Shown: one piece after another, positions 44,039 through 52,853 of the stretch
Numbering within the stretch: the stretch's first letter is position 1
Layout of the letters: the number at the start of each line of letters is the position of its first letter
Source of the DNA: Mesorhizobium tianshanense
GTDB taxonomy: Bacteria; Pseudomonadota; Alphaproteobacteria; Rhizobiales; Rhizobiaceae
Direction: 5' to 3'
DNA length: 64,000 nucleotides
NCBI RefSeq assembly: GCF_007830515.1
Contig: NZ_VLKT01000015.1
Span: 62,001 to 126,000, forward strand
Made by a program: the position numbers and the translations under genes
Notes under the pieces: generated by a model
What the model was told of the DNA's origin: nothing
What the model saw: only the letters and a program-made list of their open reading frames with translations
The model's database searches: none

Positions 44039-44323
44039 CTAGTTCGGTGCGCTCAGAGAATCCAATATCCGAAGACCCGCGCTCGACTTCCGGGGTTTAA
44101 GCAGACATTGCTGCCGAGCCGCCTTCTCAAACGCAAGGAAGGCGGTATCCGGCGTACAGATACCGTCCCTTGCCGCAGCGAGAAGGCGAGCCGCCTCCCT
44201 GTAGGCGTCTGCCTCTTTTTTCGGCCAGTGCCCGGCCAATGCTTTCTCAGCCTCGCTGATTGACGACACCTGCATCGAGCGTCCATCTACAAAGCAGATC
44301 GAAAGCGGTAGAAACTTGCCCAT
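44039..44323 (-). CDS. DUF982 protein
   Basis: The 94-residue protein opens with a short beta part (PLSICFVDGRSMQVSSISEAEKALAGHWPKKEADAYREAARLL) and ends with a helical CTPDTAFLAFEKAARQQCLL, the DUF982 pattern that is greatly expanded in Rhizobiales. It is probably a small cytoplasmic adaptor or regulator of unknown role. It is a single gene on the minus strand. Confidence 0.85.
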   Translation of the reverse strand: MGKFLPLSICFVDGRSMQVSSISEAEKALAGHWPKKEADAYREAARLLAAARDGICTPDTAFLAFEKAARQQCLLKPRKSSAGLRILDSLSAPN

Positions 44324-44507
44324 CGTGCACCAACTCCGTTTGCGAGTTCGACATAACGCGACCGGCGCGGACTAGTTGCATCCGAAAACGTCTGTTTCAT
44401 CGCACCAATCGCACTCTTCACACTTACTGTGCGGGCGGGTGCCCACTCAGGGCCAAATCTTCAAAAGACCCAGGAAACCCGCTATGGAAGTTGCTGCTCT
44501 GGTCCTC

Positions 44508-44690
44508 TGATCGCGAACGGAAGCTGGCTGCAGAGGCCAGGATTGAACGGTCTGAAGCGCAGTCGTCGGGAGGATTGTCTTCAGCAGTCTCTTCACCGCG
44601 TTTCCAAGCCATTTATGGCGCCGGCGATGAGGCGTCCGGCGCGGCGCCCGGAGGCTGGCAAGGCCTTAGGGATATCCGATCGAAGCGACG
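44508..44690. repeat. Duplicated segment, copy B (decayed yihY 3' end)
   Basis: It matches 40355-40540. The yihY-derived part carries frame-breaking changes and lacks everything upstream, so it is a gene fragment. On the opposite strand it supplies the C-terminal codons (RRAGRLIAGAINGLETR) and stop region of the DUF3606 gene. Confidence 0.85.
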
Positions 44691-44871
44691 CGCGAAGTTC
44701 CTTCGCCGCGGCCACCAGCTTGGCGCGGTTGCTTCCATATTTCTTGATCAACTGATGGACTTGCGCTGGGGTGATGCCGTTTTGCCGGGCAAATTGCCTT
44801 ACTACGTAATCCTCGCTGCCGGAAATCCGATCCCGGTGGCGGGGATAGAGATTCGCCGCGTCGGCTGTCAT
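44593..44871 (-). CDS. DUF3606 protein
   Basis: The 92 residues contain the DUF3606 core SGSEDYVVRQFARQNGITPAQVHQLIKKYGSNRAKLVAAAKEL, then a basic tail that is encoded within the duplicated segment shared with the yihY locus. ATG 44871 has GGAGA seven bases upstream. The core looks like a small helix-turn-helix; the role is unknown. The 3' end overlaps, in antisense, a fragment of yihY. Confidence 0.75.
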   Translation of the reverse strand: MTADAANLYPRHRDRISGSEDYVVRQFARQNGITPAQVHQLIKKYGSNRAKLVAAAKELRASLRSDIPKALPASGRRAGRLIAGAINGLETR

Positions 44872-45086
44872 GCTTACTCTCCTTTGGTCACCATTGCTCA
44901 CGATGTATGGTGGCCAACGCAAAAGGAGCGATTTCGTTGCCGCATGCGACACCAGCGCACCTGTGCTTTCGCCGCAGACCCGAACGCCGGGCCAAACGGA
45001 CCAACGCGCCTTCGGTTGAGTTCATTGTCGATTTTTCGAGACTCAGCCCTCTGGCACGCGCATGATGTGGGCAGGGAGGAAGAGCC

Positions 45087-45350
45087 GTGCGCGAATTGCC
45101 AAAGAGCATTGACGCAGACGTTGTAATCGAAATCAGCAGGTTGCTCGACGACCGGGCCAAGTCGGCGCCAGTGCCAGTCCACAAGCTTGCCTCGATGATC
45201 TCGCATAGTGTCAAGACCGACCTGCCGACAACTTCCATTGAAGAATTGATCGTTGAAATGGCCATGACCCGCCAACTCCCGATGCTGTTCGATCTACCGG
45301 AGGCGGATGCAGATAACGTCATATCGATCGCCTTGGCGCGCGCCAGCTGA
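45087..45350 (+). CDS. Hypothetical small protein
   Basis: The 87-residue frame starts at GTG 45087 with a strong GGAGGAAG ribosome site six bases away. It is mostly helical and soluble (SIDADVVIEISRLLDDRAKSAPVPVHKLASMISHS). It contains a possible DNA-binding-like segment (IEELIVEMAMTRQLPMLFDL). No family recognised. The gene sits among stress-type small genes. Confidence 0.6.
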   Translation: MRELPKSIDADVVIEISRLLDDRAKSAPVPVHKLASMISHSVKTDLPTTSIEELIVEMAMTRQLPMLFDLPEADADNVISIALARAS

Positions 45351-45513
45351 TCCCGCCGAGGGAACTTTCGTTCGAATGCGATTTCAAGCGCGGATCGCTG
45401 GCCCGGCCGGCGGCTTTCTGCCGCGACGCCAACAACAAACATCATAGGCGATCCGATACTCCGGAACATATGGTGTCCATTTGCATTTCCTTTGCACAAC
45501 AAAGGAGGAATCC

Positions 45514-45714
45514 ATGAACTGGGATCAGATCAAGGGAAAATGGATGCAGTTCAAAGGCAAGGCCAAGGAGCAATGGGGCGACCTCACGGACGACGACCTT
45601 GATCGCATCGAGGGCAATCGTGACCAGCTCGCAGGACGTATTCAGGAGCGGTATGGAATCGCCAAGGAAGAGGCAGAGCGCCAGATAGACGACTGGTCGA
45701 GAAGGCTCCCCTAA
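45514..45714 (+). CDS. CsbD family stress protein
   Basis: The 66-residue hydrophilic protein begins MNWDQIKGKWMQFKGKAKEQWGDLTDDDLDRIEG and continues RDQLAGRIQERYGIAKEEAERQID, the canonical CsbD sequence. These proteins are abundant under general stress in many bacteria, with unknown biochemistry. A GGAGG ribosome site stands five bases before the ATG. Confidence 0.95.
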   Translation: MNWDQIKGKWMQFKGKAKEQWGDLTDDDLDRIEGNRDQLAGRIQERYGIAKEEAERQIDDWSRRLP

Positions 45715-45894
45715 CGCTGGATCCAACTCAGTCCGGCCGGAAGCTCGGCGCGTAGCCCGCCAATTTGTGGCGCAACTGGTAATCCACCATAGCCACGACC
45801 GGCAAGGAACTTTTAGTCGTATCTAATGTTCTAGGTGCGTAGCCAACCTCGACCCGACGTTTCGGGCGTGGCCCAGAGGCGAAGGAGCGTAACG

Positions 45895-45969
45895 ATGAAC
45901 AACATTATCTGGCTGGTCGGCGCCGTCGTGATCGTCATAGCCATTTTGAGCTTTTTGGGTCTGCGATAG
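45895..45969 (+). CDS. 24-residue membrane micropeptide
   Basis: ATG 45895 with AAGGAG seven bases upstream encodes MNNIIWLVGAVVIVIAILSFLGLR and a TAG stop. The peptide is one transmembrane helix with a polar start and a final Arg. The ribosome site and clean hydrophobic pattern argue for a real gene. I recall similar micropeptides annotated in rhizobia, but this is not certain. It lies 180 bases after csbD. Confidence 0.7.
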   Translation: MNNIIWLVGAVVIVIAILSFLGLR

Positions 45970-46134
45970 CGGCTGGGCACCCCATAAGATCGGGCAGTCA
46001 CGGAAATCTCCGAACCGGGATTTGCGGAACAGACGTCCGATCAGTGATCGTGCCGGCATCGACGGTAATCAGCCAGCCGGCAGTCGATTCCCTGCTGTCT
46101 GATTGCAACCAATAACGGTGCTGGACCACCCTGC

Positions 46135-46464
46135 TCAAGCGTCTTGCTGTTTTTGCTCCCGCTGGGCCTCGATCTCTTCCGGTTCCTTGTCGTCGATTCT
46201 TGCGGTCTCGCTGTCCGCTTCACCAATCGCGCGAAGCAATTCGTCCAGTTTGGCGTGTAGCGCCTGTGTGTCGCGTTGCTCGGCACGCTGGATGAATAGC
46301 GTCATCGCCCAGGTCGCCAGTGTCGCAATGGCGTGCCAGTCCACGCTGCGCCGATCGAAGATGAGCCAGAGGCCGGCGTAGGCGAAGAAGATCAGAAACG
46401 CCTGCGGGCGCGATGTCAGCGTGCCAATATGTGTAATGGCGCTCCTGACTTGATTGCTTATCAT
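46135..46464 (-). CDS. Low-affinity iron permease family protein
   Basis: The 109-residue protein has two membrane helices (AFLIFFAYAGLWLIF and IATLATWAMTLFIQ) followed by the motif RAEQRDTQALHAKLDELLRAI typical of the family, then an acidic/Gln-rich tail. In spite of the name, transport of iron by bacterial members is unproven. ATG 46464 was chosen because the family starts there; a few codons upstream are possible. Confidence 0.85.
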   Translation of the reverse strand: MISNQVRSAITHIGTLTSRPQAFLIFFAYAGLWLIFDRRSVDWHAIATLATWAMTLFIQRAEQRDTQALHAKLDELLRAIGEADSETARIDDKEPEEIEAQREQKQQDA

Positions 46465-47030
46465 TTGCAGCGGTCTCCTATGTCCGATCAAGAATCGATT
46501 TCGAGCGGAGCGTGTCCCGGTTGGTCATGCCAGATGACCTGCGGCGCGCATCTACCGGTTGGCCGCATGTCGGACAGGAATGGAAATGGTCGCTCTCATG
46601 CCCGACCTGTTCGCCGTGTCGCCTGGCGGTAGTCGGCGGCCAGTGGAGATACGTTTGTCATGACTAATGAACGCGGGCCGGCGCGCTTTGTTGCGTGAGG
46701 TCGTCGTGCCGGCTTTTGGGCGCCCAGCAGTCGGCGGGTGCCGGCGCGGGCCGGCTGAACGCAAAAGCTCCGCAGCACCCTTCGGTTAGACAAGATGATC
46801 GGGCATGCATCCCTGGAGTTGGCGAAGGCGCCATTCCACTTATGCTGGGGTAGTGCGGCAGGCTGCCTCGTGAAACTTGTGTCGGTTCAGAAGGTCTCAA
46901 GCATAGTGGGGGGCGGCCTAGCTCCCTGCGGCGGGAACCTCGCGGGAGGTCAAGAAGCGACGGTTGGGGTCGAAATCTGCAGGCAGCCACCCTATGTGCG
47001 TGGGCCATGAACCATCCGGCCCAACTCTGA
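46465..47030. other. Long intergenic region upstream of the lipid kinase gene
   Basis: 566 bases. Several short frames exist on both strands, but none has a ribosome site or recognisable domain, and codon use is irregular. It may include a worn-out gene or an untranslated RNA; I see nothing that I can support. Confidence 0.45.
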
Positions 47031-47981
47031 ATGAACAAAACAACTAACAGACGCGCGTTGCTGCTCGTCAATCCCAAGGCGCGGCGCGGCCATGAGCCGA
47101 TGACGCCAATTATCGAGCGGCTGGAGGCTGGCGGGCTTTCCGTTACCGTGGAGACGTTCGAGGCGTTGCCCGAGCTTGCACGCGACATTGTACGCTTGCG
47201 CCACCTGGCCGATCTTGTGATCGTGTGTGGTGGCGACGGTTCGGTGTCGTCGGCGGCGATGGCGGTGGCGGAAAGCGGCCTGCCGATGGGCATTATCCCG
47301 ATGGGAACGGCGAACGACCTCGCGCGCACGCTCCACATCCCGACAAATCTGCTGCATGCGACCGACGTGATCGTGCGAGGCAGAACCCGACGGATCGATG
47401 TCGGCACCGTCAATGGGCATGCCTTTTTCAACGTCGCGAGCATCGGACTGAGCACCGAACTGGCGCAGGGCCTCGACCCCGCTCTGAAGAAGCGTTTCGG
47501 CAGGCTTGGGTATGCGTTGGCGGCGATGAAAGTGTTGACCAAGGCCGTGCGGTTCCACGCGAAAATCACCGAAAAAGGTGCGGCGATCGAGGCCGAAACC
47601 TACCAGATCGCGGTTGGAAACGGAGTGCATTACGGCGGCGGCAACGTGGTGGAAGAGACGGCCGAGATCGATGACGGACATCTCGACCTCTATAGCCTGG
47701 AGATGACGAACCTGTGGAAGCTGGCGCTGATGGTCCGCTCGTTCCGCTCTGGAACGCATGGTGCCTGGCGTGAGGTGCGCACGGCCAGGTGCATCGAATT
47801 CGACATCGAGACAAAAAAGTCAATGCCGGTTAACACGGATGGTGAGATCGTCACCTCGACGCCTGCCCATTTCAAGGTTCTGCCGAAGGCGATCTCGGTC
47901 CTCGCTCCGCCACGCGCCTTGGCGCGCCAAGCCGTATCACCTCGTTGGCAACGCCCGATGATCACGTCGCGCGTGTCATAG
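47031..47981 (+). CDS. Diacylglycerol/lipid kinase family protein (YegS-like)
   Basis: The protein is 316 residues. The catalytic N-terminal domain shows LLVNPKARRG, VIVCGGDGSVSSAAMAVAESGLPMGIIPMGTANDLARTL (the GGDGT-like nucleotide loop, here GGDGS) and GTVNGHAFFNVASIGLS. The C-terminal domain includes YQIAVGNGVHYGGGNVV and DDGHLDLYSL. It phosphorylates a lipid such as diacylglycerol or a sphingoid base, and acts at the membrane surface. It is the last chromosomal gene before the left repeat of the putative island. Confidence 0.92.
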   Translation: MNKTTNRRALLLVNPKARRGHEPMTPIIERLEAGGLSVTVETFEALPELARDIVRLRHLADLVIVCGGDGSVSSAAMAVAESGLPMGIIPMGTANDLARTLHIPTNLLHATDVIVRGRTRRIDVGTVNGHAFFNVASIGLSTELAQGLDPALKKRFGRLGYALAAMKVLTKAVRFHAKITEKGAAIEAETYQIAVGNGVHYGGGNVVEETAEIDDGHLDLYSLEMTNLWKLALMVRSFRSGTHGAWREVRTARCIEFDIETKKSMPVNTDGEIVTSTPAHFKVLPKAISVLAPPRALARQAVSPRWQRPMITSRVS

Positions 47982-48083
47982 ACCGCGCCGGCATCTTGGC
48001 GGATTTCATCGATACGACGGCCGAGACCGGCGATCTCCTGGTCGCGGGACTCATGCGGCGGTGCAGAGAAAGCATTCGGGAAT

Positions 48084-48111
48084 CTGGTGCTGCGAGAGAG
48101 GATTGAACTCT
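48084..48111. repeat. Left att-like direct repeat (copy of tRNA-Thr 3' end)
   Basis: 28 bases identical to 63256-63283, where they form the 3' end of tRNA-Thr (T-arm 3' half, acceptor strand, CCA). Here no tRNA 5' part is present. This is the expected displaced 3' fragment left when an element integrates into the tRNA gene. The flanking AT-richer stretch 48112-48180 would be the inner end of the element. Confidence 0.85.
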
Positions 48112-48313
48112 GATTCATGTCAATAAAATCAATAACTTGCAAGGAACTTTGTAACATTGTGACGAGCATCTAAATGACCTCAATCAGTAAGTCGAAATCG
48201 GCCAACATCTGAGGAAACGTGCTCCTGCCTTTGCCTCGGCCTCTTGTTGCGTTAGCATAGGCGCAAATTAGCTATTGCTGACGAATCGGATTTCGCTGAG
48301 GGGGCGAAGTTTC

Positions 48314-49219
48314 ATGGAAATGCAGCAGGTCCGCTATTTTCTGGCCCTGTCCAGCACTTTGAACTTCACTAGGGCAGCCGAAGAGTGCAACGTTACGCAA
48401 CCGGCGTTGACCCGCGCCATCAAGACACTTGAGGACGAGCTGGGTGGAGAGCTCCTTCGGCGCGAGCGCCAGCATTCTCACCTGACCGAACTTGGCCGGC
48501 GCATGCTGCCTTTGCTGCAGCAATGTTATGATGCCGCCACGTCCGCCAAATCACTCGCCAAAGCAGTGCAAAGCAGCGACGTGGCACCGCTTAATGTCAC
48601 CATTTCCAGCAGCGTGAACATAGCGCTGCTGGTTTCGCCGTTTACGGAGCTTTTTCGGGCTTATCCCGGTGTGCATCTCAAGATCAGTCGCGGTTCGCCG
48701 ACCGCTGTCGTCGATGCGCTCAAGAATGGTGCCGTCGAATTGGCGGTGGCCGGCCCGCTGGGGGCGGCTTGGGATCGGCTCGACACTTGGCCGCTCTTCC
48801 AGGAGGAGATCGAGCTGGTGGTGAATTCCGATCACCCGCTTGCCCGTCGCAACGAATCCGACGTTGCGCTCAATCAGCTTGCCGGAGAACCGGTGCTCAG
48901 CCGGATCGATTGGGAAACAAGCGAGGAGCTGTCGCGTCGCCTCGCTGCGAAAGGGTTCACGCCTCAGGCCGCCCATGAGGTCGAGACTGACCACGACCTA
49001 CTGGCGCTGCTGGAGGCCAACGCCGGTGTGGGCTTCGTCTCCACGACAGCGCCGCGGTCTTCGAGTGTCCGCAGACTCAAGCTGCGGGATGTCGACATTT
49101 CGCGCGTGGTCGCCGTCTACGCGGTCGCTGGCCGGCATCGTTCGCCAGTCGCCACGACGCTGCTCAACCTGTTGCGATCGACCGACTGGTCGCCATTTGG
49201 CGTTAGCGAGCCCGCTTGA
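48314..49219 (+). CDS. LysR-family transcriptional regulator
   Basis: The protein is 301 residues: an N-terminal winged helix (MQQVRYFLALSSTLNFTRAAEECNVTQPALTRAIKTLEDELGGELLRRER) and a LysR substrate domain (PLNVTISSSVNIALLVSPF ... VVNSDHPLARR). ATG 48314 has GGGG upstream. It is convergent with the peroxiredoxin gene, their 3' ends overlapping by 17 bases, so it may respond to oxidative or redox signals. It is the first gene inside the putative island. Confidence 0.93.
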   Translation: MEMQQVRYFLALSSTLNFTRAAEECNVTQPALTRAIKTLEDELGGELLRRERQHSHLTELGRRMLPLLQQCYDAATSAKSLAKAVQSSDVAPLNVTISSSVNIALLVSPFTELFRAYPGVHLKISRGSPTAVVDALKNGAVELAVAGPLGAAWDRLDTWPLFQEEIELVVNSDHPLARRNESDVALNQLAGEPVLSRIDWETSEELSRRLAAKGFTPQAAHEVETDHDLLALLEANAGVGFVSTTAPRSSSVRRLKLRDVDISRVVAVYAVAGRHRSPVATTLLNLLRSTDWSPFGVSEPA

Positions 49220-49907
49220 GCGCAGCAATCAGGTCGTCGATGTCCATTCGCCGGCGGTAGTCGGGATCGACGAAGCGCTCTGTAATCCGCCCGTCCGTGC
49301 CGACGATGAAAGTCGCCGGGATCGGCAGGAACCAGCTGCTGTTGCCCTGATAGCTAGGGAGATCATATCCAACTCCCATCAACCGTTCCATTTCAGCCCC
49401 GACCCAGATAGCGAGGTTGAGTGAGAGCGCATAGCCATTGTCCATGTCGGTCAGGAATGGAAACTGGGCACCTACCGTAGTCTTCATCGCCTTCGCAAAT
49501 TTGCGTCGTTCGGGCATGATCACCGCCACTTGGCCACCCAGTGCGGCAATCTCCTCCTGGACCTCTACGATCCCGATCGCATTCAAGCGGCAATAAGGGC
49601 ACCAGTGACCCCGCTGGAAGATTATTACTGCCGGCCCCTGCTTCAGTAGGTCCGCCAATCCGATCAGTTTGCCGCTGTCGTCAGGCAGGAGGAAGGTTGG
49701 CATGAGATCGCCAGGCGCCGGCGCCATCGTCCCTGCCCCCTGCTCCTGCAGGCGTGACACCAGGCGGTCGACCGCATCGGCAAAATCGCCGTTGAGTCGG
49801 CGAACAGCCCTTGCGACCACCTCCAGCCGCTCATTCAACGGCGCATCGAGTTCGACGGCAGCCTGCACGGACTGTTCAAGTGTCATTGTCTGGTCGTCGG
49901 CGGCCAT
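49203..49907 (-). CDS. Peroxiredoxin-like protein (AhpC/TSA family)
   Basis: The protein is 234 residues. A helical N-terminal extension (about 1-60) precedes the thioredoxin-like domain: APGDLMPTFLLPDDSGKLIGLADLL, IFQRGHWCPYCRLNAIGI (CxxC near residue 105) and FLPIPATFIVGTDGRI. The PxxxT-x-x-C of typical peroxiredoxins is replaced by a CPYC redox motif, so it may act as a thiol-disulfide reductase or peroxidase. It precedes the reductase-like gene on the same strand and could receive electrons from it. Confidence 0.88.
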   Translation of the reverse strand: MAADDQTMTLEQSVQAAVELDAPLNERLEVVARAVRRLNGDFADAVDRLVSRLQEQGAGTMAPAPGDLMPTFLLPDDSGKLIGLADLLKQGPAVIIFQRGHWCPYCRLNAIGIVEVQEEIAALGGQVAVIMPERRKFAKAMKTTVGAQFPFLTDMDNGYALSLNLAIWVGAEMERLMGVGYDLPSYQGNSSWFLPIPATFIVGTDGRITERFVDPDYRRRMDIDDLIAALKRAR

Positions 49908-50048
49908 TTCTGCTCTTTCATAGCTTGCATGCAGCCTATCATCGAAACCCCTCGGCCACGATCATGCTTTTCTTGCATGGATTCGATGTCCTGCGTGCAT
50001 CGAGCACAAGCGAGGTTCATATTCTGTTCGCGGCCTCAGCTCATTTCG

Positions 50049-51395
50049 TTACATCATGTTCCTGACATCCGAGGCGAAAGTGGGGAAGCCGTAGACCATG
50101 TCCGATAGCTGCGATGCCGTGATGCCGTGTTTCATAGCTAGCGCGAAAAGATGGATCAGCTCTTCGCCGGCATGGCCCACCATGTGGGCGCCGACGATCC
50201 TGTCCGCGGTCTCCTCGACAATGACCTTCGACCACGCGACGGTCTCGGCATAGGTCCTCGCGGATAGCCAGCCCTGCATGTCGTTCACATGGACCCTGAC
50301 GCCAAGGCCTTGCTCTTTCGCTTTGGCCTCGGTCAGCCCGACGCTGGCCAGGGCGGGGACCGTGTAGAGACACGCCGGTATCTGGCCGTAGTCCGGCCGG
50401 TGTCTCGGCCCATCGACGATGTTTCGGCCGACGATGCCGCCCTCATAGGTCGCTACTGGCGAAAGCTGCGGAGAATTCCACACCGCATCGCCGCAGACGT
50501 AGACGTCAGGATTGGAACGCGAGCGCAGATGATCATCGATGTCGATGCGGCCTTCGCGATGCGCGATGACGCCGGCGCCGAGATCGAGCCCCTCGACGTT
50601 GGCGACACGTCCGGCGCAATTCACAACCCTGTCCGCATCTACGGAGCACTCGACGCCATCCGCCACAAAGGTGGCGCGCAACCGTCCGTCGACCTTGTCG
50701 ATCCTCTTGACCCAGGCCAGTGTGCGGATACGAATGCCTATGCGTTCGCTCGCGCCACGGATCCGGGCAACGGCGTCGGCGTCGAAACCTCCGAGCAGAT
50801 GCGGCAGTGACTCGAGGATCGTCACGTCGACGCCGGCGCGCGCATAAACGTGGCCCAGTTCGAAGGCAATGACGCCGCCGCCGACGAACACCACCGCGCG
50901 GGGCAGCACCGGGTCGTTCAGGACATCGTCCGAAATGGTCAGGTGCTCGGCGCCTGGAATTGGCAGTGAACGCGGCTTCGAACCGGTTGCGATGACGATG
51001 TTCCTGGCTTCAAGCTCGCGACCGTCGACGCTGATGGTATTGCTGCCGATGAACGCGGCCTCGCCGACGATGACATCGACGCCGCGCTCGGCCATCAATC
51101 CGGACAGGCGGGAGGGAATGTCCCTGATCATATCCTTTTCACGGTCGATCAGGGCTCGCCAGTCGAGCCTCGGCGTATCGACCGTGATCCCGTGCCGATC
51201 GGCCTCTTCGATCCCATGGAGCGCGTGGGCCGCCGCGACGAGGACCTTCTTCGGCGTGCAGCCACGATTGGGGCAAGTGCCGCCGAGGTCGCGTGCCTCT
51301 ATCATGGCCACCGACATCCCGGCAGCGCGCGTGGTCACCGTCACACCCATCCCCGCATTGCCCCCGCCGAGGATCACGACATCATATTTTTCCAC
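50049..51395 (-). CDS. Pyridine nucleotide-disulfide oxidoreductase (glutathione-reductase-like)
   Basis: The protein is 448 residues: an FAD motif VVILGGGNAGMGVTV, a redox disulfide motif GGTCPNRGCTPKK (CxxxxC), an NAD(P) motif VVFVGGGVIAFELGHVYARAG, a second FAD motif NPDVYVCGDAVW and the dimer domain. At the C-terminus, where the family has the HPTxxE catalytic pair, this protein reads GFPTFASD, so the His is lost; the usual proton shuttle may be absent. It is probably a flavin disulfide reductase of unknown partner, possibly for the adjacent peroxiredoxin. Confidence 0.9.
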   Translation of the reverse strand: MEKYDVVILGGGNAGMGVTVTTRAAGMSVAMIEARDLGGTCPNRGCTPKKVLVAAAHALHGIEEADRHGITVDTPRLDWRALIDREKDMIRDIPSRLSGLMAERGVDVIVGEAAFIGSNTISVDGRELEARNIVIATGSKPRSLPIPGAEHLTISDDVLNDPVLPRAVVFVGGGVIAFELGHVYARAGVDVTILESLPHLLGGFDADAVARIRGASERIGIRIRTLAWVKRIDKVDGRLRATFVADGVECSVDADRVVNCAGRVANVEGLDLGAGVIAHREGRIDIDDHLRSRSNPDVYVCGDAVWNSPQLSPVATYEGGIVGRNIVDGPRHRPDYGQIPACLYTVPALASVGLTEAKAKEQGLGVRVHVNDMQGWLSARTYAETVAWSKVIVEETADRIVGAHMVGHAGEELIHLFALAMKHGITASQLSDMVYGFPTFASDVRNMM

Positions 51396-51414
51396 CCGTG
51401 TTGCCCTCCCGAGA

Positions 51415-52809
51415 TCAATGCAGTTTGACTCGCGGTTTGGTGCGTTGCGCCAGGATCCCGGCGATCGTGTCCAGCGCGGTCTTCAAAGTTCCGTGCACCG
51501 CCTTGACATGCATTTTGTAGAGCGAGCGATACATCAGCCGGGCAAGCAGGCCTTCGATCTTCAGTCCACCAATCAGAGTGCCAAACGAGCCGTAGTCGGC
51601 CAGCGAAACAAGGGAGCCGTAATCGCGGTAACGGAATGCCGGCACGGCCCGTCCCTTGAGACGCGCGGCGACCACCTTGACCAGGTGATCAGCCTGTTGA
51701 TGGGCTGTCTGGGCGCGCGGTGGCAAGGGATTGTCCTCGCCGGGCAAGACACAGCTCGCGCAGTCGCCGATCGCAAACACGTTCTCGTCCCCTCTGGCTT
51801 GCAATGTCGCATTCACGAGCAGGCGGTTGATGTGATCAGTCTCGAGGCCATCGAGATTTTTCAGGAAATCCGGCGCCTTGATCCCAGCGGACCAGACGAC
51901 GAGCTCGGCCGGCACAAACAGCTTCTCGCCGAGCCTGACGCCGTCTTCCGTCACTTCGGTGACCTTGATCCCGCACCGTATCTGGATGCCGAGATGACGA
52001 AGCAGGTGCGCCGAGGCGAGTGCCAGATGTTCAGGCAAAGCCGGCAGGATACGCGGCCCCGCCTCGACGATGGTGATGCGGATCAGCCTTTCGAAATCGA
52101 TATTGTCGAGGTTGTGCGACGCAATTTCCCGCATCGACTTGTGCAGCTCCGCGGCCAGCTCGACGCCGGTCGCTCCGGCACCGACGATGACGCAATGGAG
52201 CTGGCCTGGCGACAGCTGTTCGTATTGCGCATTGGCGCGCAGACATGCGTCTATCATGCGGTTGTTGAATCGGGCGGCCTGATCGGCCGAATCGAGCGCG
52301 ATTGCGTGGCGGGCCGCCCCTGGCGTGCCGAAATCGTTGCTGACGCTACCGACGGCCAGCACCAGCGTGTCGTAGCCCAGCACACGTGGCGGGATGATTT
52401 GCCAGCCATCGTCATCGAAGCTTGGCGCGACAAAGACCTGGCGCCTGGCGCGGTCGATGCCGACGACCTCGCCGATTCGGTATCGATAGTGGTGGCGACT
52501 GGCGTGGGCGATGTATTCCACCGCATCGTTGGATGCGCTCAGTGCGCCTGAGGCGACCTCGTGCAGAAGCGGCTTCCAGACATGGGTGCGATTGCGGTCG
52601 ACGAGCGTGACGGAAAGCCGCCGCTTGCCGAACTTGCGGCCGAGGCGTGTTGCCAGTTCGAGTCCGCCCGCACCGCCACCGACGATGACCACGCGATGGA
52701 GCGAGCTATCCGCATGGGATGGTGTCTCCGGTATCGTGCGGAAAATTGCGGCGTTGTTGGCGAGCACTGCTTCTGGAACCAGTCGTATTCCCGGAGTGAT
52801 GATCTGCAT
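51415..52809 (-). CDS. Type II NADH dehydrogenase (NDH-2)
   Basis: The protein is 464 residues. It has an FAD motif VVIVGGGAGGLELATRLG near residue 40, THVWKPLLHEVASGAL, an NAD motif VIVGAGATGVELAAEL near 210 and the second FAD segment NVFAIGDCASC. A C-terminal membrane-associating region ends the protein (LMYRSLYKMHVKAVHGTLKTALDTIAGIL). It oxidises NADH and reduces quinone without pumping protons. It is 20 bases upstream of the reductase-like gene on the same strand, so the two are probably co-transcribed. Confidence 0.93.
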   Translation of the reverse strand: MQIITPGIRLVPEAVLANNAAIFRTIPETPSHADSSLHRVVIVGGGAGGLELATRLGRKFGKRRLSVTLVDRNRTHVWKPLLHEVASGALSASNDAVEYIAHASRHHYRYRIGEVVGIDRARRQVFVAPSFDDDGWQIIPPRVLGYDTLVLAVGSVSNDFGTPGAARHAIALDSADQAARFNNRMIDACLRANAQYEQLSPGQLHCVIVGAGATGVELAAELHKSMREIASHNLDNIDFERLIRITIVEAGPRILPALPEHLALASAHLLRHLGIQIRCGIKVTEVTEDGVRLGEKLFVPAELVVWSAGIKAPDFLKNLDGLETDHINRLLVNATLQARGDENVFAIGDCASCVLPGEDNPLPPRAQTAHQQADHLVKVVAARLKGRAVPAFRYRDYGSLVSLADYGSFGTLIGGLKIEGLLARLMYRSLYKMHVKAVHGTLKTALDTIAGILAQRTKPRVKLH

Positions 52810-52853
52810 CGGTATTCTCCGTCACTTTCGTCGGCCTCGCCGCGCTCAAAAAA

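Noticed and set aside
46664..47569. A 301-residue minus-strand frame over the lipid kinase
   Set aside because: It is antisense to a clear kinase gene, has Ser/Arg/Thr-rich text and no family features.
47982..48083. A possible worn gene fragment between the lipid kinase and the left repeat
   Set aside because: About 30 codons look gene-like in two frames, but no family can be named and no start is visible.
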